Both the position numbers and the translations under genes were made by a program. A stretch of 5,463 nt of DNA from assembly GCA_007128045.1 (NCBI GenBank), contig SKYG01000064.1:1-5463 (forward strand), given 5' to 3'. Below are positions 1 to 5,463 of the stretch, piece by piece (the first letter of the stretch is position 1; every line of letters begins with the position of its first letter). Under the pieces are notes generated by a model. The model was not told where the DNA came from. It ran no database searches and saw nothing but the letters and a program-made list of their open reading frames with translations. Source of the DNA: Bacteroidales bacterium (GTDB taxonomy: Bacteria > Bacteroidota > Bacteroidia > Bacteroidales > UBA7960).

Positions 1-1
1 A

Positions 2-172
2 CTTGTTAAAGTAGACCTGCAACAGCAAACCATCACCAATCTTGCTGATGGTACTGAAGAATCATTTGAAATTAGTGCCTATAAAAAGAATTGTCTGCTT
101 AATGGCTTTGATGACATCGATTATTTGCTTAGCCGAAAAGCTGATATTGAAGCCTGGGAAACGAAGAGTTGA
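2..172 (+). CDS. leuD: 3-isopropylmalate dehydratase small subunit, C-terminal part (5' end outside window)
   Basis: Only the last 56 codons are in the window, read from base 2 to the TGA at 170-172. The fragment contains CLLNGFDDIDYLL, the conserved C-terminal block of the LeuD small subunit (E. coli has CLLNGLDDIGLTL from memory), preceded by the usual beta-strand pair and a SFEISAYKK segment. LeuD pairs with LeuC, an iron-sulfur subunit expected just upstream, to form the cytoplasmic isomerase that converts 2-isopropylmalate to 3-isopropylmalate in leucine synthesis. The same enzyme type isomerises citramalate to 3-methylmalate, which suits the gene that follows. The gap to cimA is 25 bases (173-197) and shows no terminator or promoter box, so the two are probably cotranscribed. 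The family assignment is firm; the N-terminal part cannot be judged. Confidence 0.9.
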   Translation, partial: LVKVDLQQQTITNLADGTEESFEISAYKKNCLLNGFDDIDYLLSRKADIEAWETKS

Positions 173-197
173 CATATTGTATCTGAAGAGAAGTCTT

Positions 198-1748
198 ATG
201 AAAACACAAGAAAATCTTATCGTTGAGGTAATGGACACCACGCTGCGCGATGGTGAACAAACCACTGGCGTATCTTTTAATGATGCCGAAAAATTGGCCA
301 TGGCTCAACTGTTGTTGAGCGAACTTAAGGTAAACCGGATTGAGATTGCCTCTGCCAGAGTCTCAGAAGGTGAGTTTAAGGCTGTTAAACGGATTACAGA
401 CTGGGCCAAAAAACAAGGATGTCTGGAAAAGATTGAGGTGTTGAGTTTCGTTGATGGCACTTTATCTCTCGACTGGGTAGAATCAGCAGGCGCCAAAGTC
501 ATTAACCTGCTTACCAAAGGCTCGCTAAGACATGTTGAAGGCCAGCTTCGAAAAACACCGCAGCAACATCTTGATGACATTCTGAATCTGCTTGAACAAG
601 CGGATAAAAGAGGGATTCAGGTGAATATTTACCTGGAAGACTGGTCTAATGGTATGATTGACTCACCTGACTATGTCTTTTTTATGGTTGATAACCTCTC
701 TAAGACATCCGTAAAACGTATCATGCTCCCTGACACCCTCGGTATATTGAACCCTGACCAATCAGGATTGTTTTGCCGGCAGATGGTCGAAAAATATCCT
801 GATGTTCATTTCGATTTTCATGCCCATAACGACTATGACATGGGTGCTGCCAACGTATTTGCTGCATTGAAAACCGGCATCCGTGGCGTGCATACAACCG
901 TAAATGGCTTGGGGGAAAGGGCCGGCAACGTGCCCCTGTCAAGTGTAGTGGGTGTGTTGAATGACCATCTTAAACTGAAGAATACCCTCGTCGAATCCAA
1001 ACTGTCTCATGTCTCCAAAATGGTTGAACTCTTCAGTGGGATAAGAATTCCGGTGAATAAACCTCTTACAGGGGAGTACGTATTTACCCAATGTTGTGGG
1101 GTGCACGCTGATGGTGACAATAAAGGAGATTTGTATTTCAATCAGTTGCTTCCTGAACGCTTCGGCCGGACCAGACGCTATGCCCTGGGTAAAACATCAG
1201 GAAAGGCAAGTATTACCAAAAACCTCGAAGAACTGGGCATCGAATTATCGCCGGAAGATGTCCTGAAAGTTACACAACGTGTGATAGAACTGGGTGATAA
1301 GAAAGAAACAGTAACTACCGAAGACCTGCCATACATCATTTCAGACGTGCTGAAAAATGGCAACAAGGAACAATCCGTTAAGTTAATCAACTACCACCTG
1401 TCAATCGCCAGGGGGCTAAAACCGGTTGCGTCAGTGAAAGTCAGTATTGGTGATGATATCCATACCGAAACTTCTGTTGGTGATGGACAGTACGATGCAT
1501 TTATGAAGGCTATGTGGAGTATTTATGATAAACTTGGCAAAGAGCGTCCGTTACTGACCGACTACCTGGTTACCATTCCACCCGGAGGTAAAACAGACGC
1601 CCTGGTTGAAACCAGCATTACCTGGGAGTATAAAGGCCAGGAATACAAAACCCGTGGTCTTGATGCCGACCAGACATCTGCCGCCATTAAAGCTACCATA
1701 AAGATGCTCAACATTATGGCCCACGACGAAAAACGAGTCATTTCATAA
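198..1748 (+). CDS. cimA: (R)-citramalate synthase (LeuA/CimA family, Leptospira type)
   Basis: This 516-residue cytoplasmic enzyme probably condenses pyruvate with acetyl-CoA to (R)-citramalate, the first step of the threonine-independent isoleucine route. Residues 11-20 carry the DRE-TIM catalytic motif DTTLRDGE (Arg17, Asp18). The metal-binding HAHND motif is at 208-212 and NGLGERAGN at 236-244. The catalytic-base candidate is Glu147 in YLEDWSNG. The C-terminal part, about 390-516, is the LeuA-type allosteric domain, with PPGGKTDALVET at 461-472, presumably feedback-regulated. Compared from memory with Leptospira interrogans CimA (also 516 residues), the numbering runs one ahead, and its pyruvate-pocket residues Leu81, Leu104 and Tyr144 are kept here as Leu82, Leu105 and Tyr145. 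Start: the frame stays open back to an ATG at 42, but that would overlap leuD. The ATG at 198 gives the family length and has a weak purine-rich GAAGAGAAG stretch upstream. Bacteroidota homologues are often labelled 2-isopropylmalate synthase; that activity is the main alternative. Confidence 0.85.
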   Translation: MKTQENLIVEVMDTTLRDGEQTTGVSFNDAEKLAMAQLLLSELKVNRIEIASARVSEGEFKAVKRITDWAKKQGCLEKIEVLSFVDGTLSLDWVESAGAKVINLLTKGSLRHVEGQLRKTPQQHLDDILNLLEQADKRGIQVNIYLEDWSNGMIDSPDYVFFMVDNLSKTSVKRIMLPDTLGILNPDQSGLFCRQMVEKYPDVHFDFHAHNDYDMGAANVFAALKTGIRGVHTTVNGLGERAGNVPLSSVVGVLNDHLKLKNTLVESKLSHVSKMVELFSGIRIPVNKPLTGEYVFTQCCGVHADGDNKGDLYFNQLLPERFGRTRRYALGKTSGKASITKNLEELGIELSPEDVLKVTQRVIELGDKKETVTTEDLPYIISDVLKNGNKEQSVKLINYHLSIARGLKPVASVKVSIGDDIHTETSVGDGQYDAFMKAMWSIYDKLGKERPLLTDYLVTIPPGGKTDALVETSITWEYKGQEYKTRGLDADQTSAAIKATIKMLNIMAHDEKRVIS

Positions 1749-1754
1749 TATTAT

Positions 1755-1797
1755 GACCTTCAGACCTTTAAACTTTCAGACCTTCAGACATTTTGAC
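1755..1797. repeat. Degenerate 8-base tandem repeat, consensus GACCTTCA, in the cimA-leuB gap
   Basis: Five consecutive 8-base units plus three bases of a sixth can be read without indels: GACCTTCA, GACCTTTA, AACTTTCA, GACCTTCA, GACATTTT, GAC. Two units are identical; the third and fifth are the most diverged. The array takes up most of the 59 bases between the cimA stop (1748) and the leuB ATG (1808), leaving 10 bases before the start codon. It lies in the leader or operon-internal spacer of leuB. No inverted repeat able to form a strong hairpin is visible. Its function is unknown; it may be slippage-generated filler. Confidence 0.75.
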
Positions 1798-1807
1798 AAA
1801 AATAAAC

Positions 1808-2878
1808 ATGAAATTAAACATTGCAGTGCTTGCCGGTGATGGAATCGGCCCGGAGATTGTTGAACAAGCAATAAAAGTTATTGATGCTGTAAGTGACAAG
1901 ATGGGCCATAGTGTCACTTATACATATGCCTTAACGGGTGCGGCAGCAATTGACGCTGTCGGTGATCCATACCCTCCTGAAACACATGAGGTTTGTATGG
2001 CATCGGATGCCGTGCTTTTCGGGGCCATAGGTGATCCGAGATTTGATAATGATCCCAAAGCAAAAGTGCGCCCGGAGATGGGTTTGTTGGGTATGCGACA
2101 GAAGCTTGGCTTGTATGCCAATATCAGACCTGTTAGTACATTCCCTTCCCTGTTGCATAAATCACCCTTGCGTAAAGAACTTGTAGAAGGGGCCGATTTC
2201 ATAGCCATCCGCGAGCTTACAGGTGGCATATATTTTGGTAAACCTCAAGGAAGGTCTGAGGATGGAAACACCGCCTACGATACCTGTGTTTACCATCGTT
2301 TCGAAGTGGAACGAATAGCAAAGCTCGCCTTCGATTTTGCCATGCGCAGGAGAAAAAAATTGTGTATGGTCGATAAAGCCAATGTCCTGGCAACATCCCG
2401 GCTATGGCGTGAAGTGGTGCAGGAAATGGCACCAACATATCCTGAAGTAGAGCTTGAATATATGTTTGTTGATAATGCAGCCATGCAGATCATTCAATGG
2501 CCAAAACGTTTCGATGTTATCGTTACAGAAAATATGTTTGGCGATATCCTTACCGATGAGGCCAGCGTTATTACTGGTTCCCTTGGGCTGCTGCCGAGTG
2601 CCTCTATCGGCTTGCATACATCTGTTTTTGAACCCATTCATGGCTCTTACCCTCAGGCAACCGGTAAAAATATTGCCAATCCGCTTGCCACAGTATTGTC
2701 GGCAGCGCTGATGTTCGAATATGCTTTTAAGCTTGACCATGAAGCTGCCTTGATCAGAAATGCCGTGGAAGCCTCTTTGTTGTCAGGATTTGTGACGGAA
2801 GATATTGATAAAACTGATCCAAAGAAAACGTCGGAAGTTGGCGACTGGCTGGCAGAATATATAAGGGCTGACAAATAA
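1808..2878 (+). CDS. leuB: 3-isopropylmalate dehydrogenase
   Basis: This 356-residue NAD-dependent cytoplasmic enzyme oxidises and decarboxylates 3-isopropylmalate in leucine synthesis. With CimA next door it probably also converts 3-methylmalate to 2-oxobutyrate for isoleucine. Family motifs appear in order: GDGIGPE (10-16), LFGAIGDPRFDN (70-81), YANIRPV (103-109) with Arg97 and Arg107, RELTGGIYFG (135-144) with Arg135 and Tyr142, DKANVL (189-194) with Lys190, the metal-binding aspartates Asp222 (VDNAAMQ), Asp246 and Asp250 (FGDILTDEAS), and FEPIHGSYPQATGKNIANP (275-293). Glu90, Leu93 and Leu94 match the E-x-x-L-L set that reads the isopropyl side chain in Thermus LeuB, separating it from isocitrate and tartrate dehydrogenases. 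Length is normal (about 350-365). Start: the ATG at 1808 begins MKLNIAVLAGDG, as expected; a TTG at 1793 would add five residues and lies in the repeat array. There is no clear Shine-Dalgarno site, as is usual in Bacteroidota. Confidence 0.97.
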   Translation: MKLNIAVLAGDGIGPEIVEQAIKVIDAVSDKMGHSVTYTYALTGAAAIDAVGDPYPPETHEVCMASDAVLFGAIGDPRFDNDPKAKVRPEMGLLGMRQKLGLYANIRPVSTFPSLLHKSPLRKELVEGADFIAIRELTGGIYFGKPQGRSEDGNTAYDTCVYHRFEVERIAKLAFDFAMRRRKKLCMVDKANVLATSRLWREVVQEMAPTYPEVELEYMFVDNAAMQIIQWPKRFDVIVTENMFGDILTDEASVITGSLGLLPSASIGLHTSVFEPIHGSYPQATGKNIANPLATVLSAALMFEYAFKLDHEAALIRNAVEASLLSGFVTEDIDKTDPKKTSEVGDWLAEYIRADK

Positions 2879-2905
2879 TACAGGCTAGATATCTTTAAAA
2901 TTTCG

Positions 2906-2913
2906 TAGTTTTG
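2906..2913 (+). promoter_or_regulatory. Bacteroidota-type -7 promoter box (TAnnTTTG) for thrA
   Basis: TAGTTTTG matches the TAnnTTTG -7 element of Bacteroidota primary-sigma promoters exactly. It ends 6 bases before the thrA ATG at 2920, so transcription would begin at or within a base or two of the start codon, giving a leaderless or nearly leaderless mRNA. No TTTG is seen at the usual -33 distance (about 2880-2887), so the call rests on one element. It sits in the 41-base leuB-thrA gap and suggests thrA can be transcribed apart from the leu genes. Confidence 0.6.
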
Positions 2914-2919
2914 CCCCTT

Positions 2920-5370
2920 ATGAAAGTATTAAAGTTTGGTGGTAGTTCTGTTGGCTCTCCTGAAGCCATTAGGTCGTTGTTGAAGATTGTATCAGAAACA
3001 AAACCAGAGGGGGAGACCCTGGTGGTTGTTTGTTCTGCTATGCAAGGGGTTACCCGTGCCCTGACAGATCTGGTGGAGCAGGCTGCCGCAGGAGAGGATG
3101 TCTTCGCTGGCCTTAGCGCCATTGAAGGAAAACATTATCATGTGGTAAGGGCTTTGCTGGAGGTGAAACGCCAGAACCACGCACTTCTTGGACTTAAGCT
3201 GTACTTTAACGAGCTGGACGAATTATTGGCCGGGGTAAAGGCCCTCGGAGAAGCTTCGCCACGAACGAAAGACAGGATTATTGCCTACGGTGAGCTGCTG
3301 TCATGTTTCATGATCACCCATTTTGTGAGCCAGGATTGCGGCAAAGCCGTTTTTGCCGACACCCGCAGCCTGATAACAACAGATAGCCATTTTGGTAAAG
3401 CAACTGTCGACGAACAACGCACCAACGAACAGATCAGGAGCTTTGTTCTTGGGCAACCAAATGTGATTCTTGTACTCACAGGTTTTATTGCATCAAACAC
3501 AAGAGGAGATACAACAACATTAGGGTTGGGCGGCTCAGATTATACGGCGGCTATCGTGGCTTCAGCGCTCGATGCTTCCGAGATACAGGTTTGGACGGAT
3601 GTTAATGGGATTATGACTGCCGATCCACGCCTGGTGAAAAAGGCATTCTCCCTGAGTCAGCTAAGCTATATGGAAGCCATTGAGCTGTCCTATTTTGGCG
3701 CCAAAGTGATCCATCCTCCAACGATGTTGCCCGCCCAGGCCAGAAATATCCCAATAATAATCCGTAACACCTTTAATCCTGATTTTGAAGGTACGGTAAT
3801 CAGCGACAAGGCTTCTAAAAACGGGTCGTTGATAAAAGGCATTTCTTTTATTCGTGAGATATGTCTGATCACTGTTCAGGGAAGTGGGATGGTGGGACAG
3901 AAAGGGTTTAGCGGCCGGTTGTTCAGCGCCATGGCCAAAGTAGGGGCCAATGTGATTCTGATCACCCAGGCTAGTTCTGAGCATAGTATTACCCTGGCTG
4001 TCAGTCCGGCAGATATGATGGCTGCCAATCAAACGATTAGAGAGGAGTTCGAACAAGACCTGGCATTGGGACAGCTTGATGAGCCTCAGATAGAACATAA
4101 CCTGAGCATCATTGCCGTTGTGGGTGAAAATATGCGTCATACCAAAGGCTTGTCTGGCCGGCTGTTTAGCGCACTTGGCAGAAGTGGTGTCAATGTGGTG
4201 GCTATTGCGCAGGGATCATCAGAATTGAATGTGTCAGCAGTTATTGACAGACAAGACCTGTCAAAAGCCATGAACTCCCTGCATGATGCTATGTTCCTGT
4301 CGCCTGTGAAAACACTTAATGTGTTTTGTTGCGGCCTTGGAAATATTGGCGGAACCTTGCTGAAACAAATTGAAAGCCATCAAAAATACCTGGAAGAGGT
4401 ACGGCATGTGAAAATAAACCTGGCCGGCATATGTAACAGCAAACGGATGCATTTTAACAGTGAAGGTATTCCGGTTGCCTTATGGAAGAAAGACCTTGAC
4501 GAGAATGGCCTGGATGGCAATGTGTTTATCTTTGCCGAAAAAGCCGCTGAAATGAACCTGCCCAACTCTGTCTTTATTGACAATACAGGTAGTCCGGTAG
4601 TAGCCGGCCTGTATCCCGTGCTTTTTGAACAGAGCATGTCGGTGGTTGCATGCAACAAAATTGGCGTGTCTGGCACTTATGAACGATACCAGCTTTGCAA
4701 ACAGCAAGCAGCTCATTATGGTGTTGATTTCTGGTATGAAACATCCGTAGGCGCAGGGTTACCCATCATAAAAACCTTATTTGATCTGTTGATCAGTGGC
4801 GATCGCATATTAAAGATCGAAGCCATTCTCTCCGGAACTTTCTCTTATATATTTAACAATTACCGTGGAGACCGGATCTTTGCCGATGTGGTAAAAGAAG
4901 CCCAGGAGAAAGGCTTTACCGAACCTGATCCACGCGACGACCTTACCGGACTGGACTTTGCACGCAAAATGCTTATACTGGCACGTGAAAATGGATTGCA
5001 ACTTGAAATTGATGACATTCAGGTGCAGCCCCTGTTGCCCCAGGCATGCCTTGATGCCGGGTCGGTAGATGAGTTCTATAAAGAACTGCATGCTGCTGAG
5101 CCGCATTTTGAAGCGTATAAGAATAAGGCAGAAGCCAATAACCTGGCGTTGCATTACGTCGGAACCCTGACAGAAGATGAGGCCAAAATAGAATTGCTCA
5201 TGCTCGACTCAAAACACCCGTTTTATAACCTGAGTGGCAGCGATAATATCTTGTCTATTACCACCAACAGGTATCTTCATAACCCCATGGTGATCAAAGG
5301 TCCTGGCGCCGGGGCCGAGGTGACTGCAGCCGGCGTGCTGGCCGATCTGATTAGGGTAGCTGCGGATTGA
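2920..5370 (+). CDS. thrA: Bifunctional aspartokinase / homoserine dehydrogenase
   Basis: This 816-residue cytoplasmic protein has the ThrA layout and length (E. coli ThrA 820). It phosphorylates aspartate and reduces aspartate semialdehyde to homoserine, for threonine and methionine. The kinase domain (about 1-300) has KFGGSSVG at 2-12 with Lys5, Ser39, Glu125 in AYGELLS, VWTDVNGIMTADPR (224-237) and SYFGAKVIHP (257-266). Two ACT units follow; residues 329-354 and 410-435 share 16 of 26 positions (GxSGRLFSA...GxNV...QxSSE). Gln350 and Gln431 lie 81 apart, like the threonine-binding Gln443 and Gln524 recalled for Arabidopsis AK-HSDH, so threonine inhibition is likely. The dehydrogenase has the nucleotide-binding GLGNIGG (472-478), VGAGLP (610-615), LSGTFSYIF (637-645) and catalytic candidates Glu668, Asp679 and Lys683, spaced as in yeast Hom6. 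Oddity: residue 203 is Leu (TTLGLGGSD) where the family has Arg. The ATG at 2920 gives the standard MKVLKFGG start; a TTG at 2911 overlaps the promoter box. No thrB or thrC follows within the window. Confidence 0.96.
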   Translation: MKVLKFGGSSVGSPEAIRSLLKIVSETKPEGETLVVVCSAMQGVTRALTDLVEQAAAGEDVFAGLSAIEGKHYHVVRALLEVKRQNHALLGLKLYFNELDELLAGVKALGEASPRTKDRIIAYGELLSCFMITHFVSQDCGKAVFADTRSLITTDSHFGKATVDEQRTNEQIRSFVLGQPNVILVLTGFIASNTRGDTTTLGLGGSDYTAAIVASALDASEIQVWTDVNGIMTADPRLVKKAFSLSQLSYMEAIELSYFGAKVIHPPTMLPAQARNIPIIIRNTFNPDFEGTVISDKASKNGSLIKGISFIREICLITVQGSGMVGQKGFSGRLFSAMAKVGANVILITQASSEHSITLAVSPADMMAANQTIREEFEQDLALGQLDEPQIEHNLSIIAVVGENMRHTKGLSGRLFSALGRSGVNVVAIAQGSSELNVSAVIDRQDLSKAMNSLHDAMFLSPVKTLNVFCCGLGNIGGTLLKQIESHQKYLEEVRHVKINLAGICNSKRMHFNSEGIPVALWKKDLDENGLDGNVFIFAEKAAEMNLPNSVFIDNTGSPVVAGLYPVLFEQSMSVVACNKIGVSGTYERYQLCKQQAAHYGVDFWYETSVGAGLPIIKTLFDLLISGDRILKIEAILSGTFSYIFNNYRGDRIFADVVKEAQEKGFTEPDPRDDLTGLDFARKMLILARENGLQLEIDDIQVQPLLPQACLDAGSVDEFYKELHAAEPHFEAYKNKAEANNLALHYVGTLTEDEAKIELLMLDSKHPFYNLSGSDNILSITTNRYLHNPMVIKGPGAGAEVTAAGVLADLIRVAAD

Positions 5371-5388
5371 CACGGGCATAGGCCCGTG
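5371..5388. terminator. Stem-loop abutting the thrA stop codon (possible transcript 3' end)
   Basis: CACGGGC (5371-5377) pairs perfectly with GCCCGTG (5382-5388) around an ATAG loop, giving a 7-bp G+C-rich stem that begins on the base right after the thrA TGA (5368-5370). No run of T follows (next bases are GTTGAATTGTTG), so it is not a classic intrinsic terminator. It could stabilise or define the 3' end of the thrA mRNA, or be half of a two-hairpin repeat element with the stem-loop at 5404-5423. Confidence 0.45.
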
Positions 5389-5399
5389 GTTGAATTGTT

Positions 5400-5423
5400 G
5401 TAGGGACAGGACTGGGCCTGTCC
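5400..5423 (+). repeat. REP-like element: GTAG followed directly by a 7-bp hairpin
   Basis: GTAG (5400-5403) is followed at once by GGACAGG (5404-5410), a 6-base loop ACTGGG, and the exact reverse complement CCTGTCC (5417-5423). A GTAG or GGAG tetranucleotide at the 5' foot of a hairpin is the hallmark of bacterial REP elements mobilised by RAYT (IS200/IS605-like TnpA) transposases. With the stem-loop at 5371-5388 it would form a two-hairpin unit about 53 bases long. No transposase is in the window, and copy number elsewhere in the genome is unknown, so the REP label is an inference from shape. Confidence 0.45.
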
Positions 5424-5424
5424 A

Positions 5425-5463
5425 AAAGGTCAAAGGTCAAAGGTCAAAGGTCAAAGGTCAAAG
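5425..5463. repeat. Perfect 7-base tandem repeat AAAGGTC, running off the window end
   Basis: Five perfect copies of AAAGGTC (5425-5459) are followed by AAAG, 39 bases in all, with no mismatch; the array continues past the window edge, so its full length is unknown. It starts two bases after the hairpin at 5404-5423. A perfect heptamer array is prone to slippage, so copy number may differ between strains. Seven is not a multiple of three, so a slip would shift any reading frame, but no gene is seen crossing it here. On the other strand the unit reads GACCTTT. Confidence 0.95.

Noticed and set aside
42..197. Upstream extension of cimA to an ATG at 42 (52 extra residues)
   Set aside because: It overlaps the end of leuD in another frame, the extra residues look nothing like the family, and the ATG at 198 gives the exact length expected for CimA.
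1793..1798. TTGACA as a -35 promoter box, or TTG at 1793 as the leuB start
   Set aside because: Bacteroidota do not use TTGACA promoters and a matching -10 would lie inside leuB. The TTG lies in the repeat array and adds residues absent from LeuB; the ATG at 1808 fits.
2454..2711. 85-codon same-strand open frame inside leuB
   Set aside because: It lies wholly within conserved LeuB motifs in another frame and resembles no family.
2911..2919. TTG start adding three residues to ThrA
   Set aside because: The TTG overlaps the TAnnTTTG promoter box; MKVLKFGG from the ATG at 2920 is the standard N-terminus.
3661..4140. Antisense open frame of 159 codons within thrA
   Set aside because: It is the mirror of a strongly conserved coding region, has no recognisable domain or start signal, and is explained by thrA codon bias.
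5425..5463. CRISPR array, or a nuclear-receptor-like AGGTCA direct repeat
   Set aside because: The 7-base units are contiguous with no spacers, so not CRISPR. The AGGTCA spacing match to eukaryotic hormone-response elements is chance in a bacterial genome.

Overview
The window is a stretch of amino-acid biosynthesis genes, all on the + strand, almost certainly from a member of the Bacteroidota. The pointers are the gene order leuD-cimA/leuA2-leuB, the LeuD tail, the lack of clear Shine-Dalgarno sites before leuB and thrA, and an exact TAnnTTTG (Bacteroidota -7) promoter box just before thrA. The genus cannot be fixed from this sequence. All functional calls rest on motifs and on family sequences recalled from memory; no database search was run.

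Layout: the 3' end of leuD (to 172); after 25 bases, a 516-residue (R)-citramalate synthase of the Leptospira CimA type (198-1748); a 59-base gap largely filled by a degenerate 8-base tandem repeat; leuB (1808-2878); a 41-base gap with the thrA promoter box; thrA, a bifunctional aspartokinase/homoserine dehydrogenase (2920-5370); then 93 non-coding bases with two 7-bp stem-loops and a 7-base tandem repeat that runs off the end of the window. No intergenic stretch exceeds 100 bases.

How the genes work together: CimA condenses pyruvate with acetyl-CoA to citramalate. LeuCD isomerises it and LeuB oxidises it to 2-oxobutyrate, the isoleucine precursor; the same LeuCD and LeuB also serve leucine synthesis. 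ThrA makes aspartyl phosphate and homoserine, leading to threonine and methionine. Threonine could be a second source of 2-oxobutyrate if the organism has threonine deaminase, which is not visible here. The cluster therefore serves leucine, isoleucine and threonine supply.

Most of the window is ordinary core metabolism, and I see no new multi-gene system. The points worth a second look are: the pyruvate-pocket residues that make the LeuA-like protein a citramalate synthase; a Leu in ThrA where aspartokinases normally carry the aspartate-binding Arg (residue 203); a probable leaderless promoter for thrA; and the repeat structures (8-base array, 7-base array sharing the GACCTT core in the opposite orientation, and a GTAG-headed hairpin resembling a REP element).
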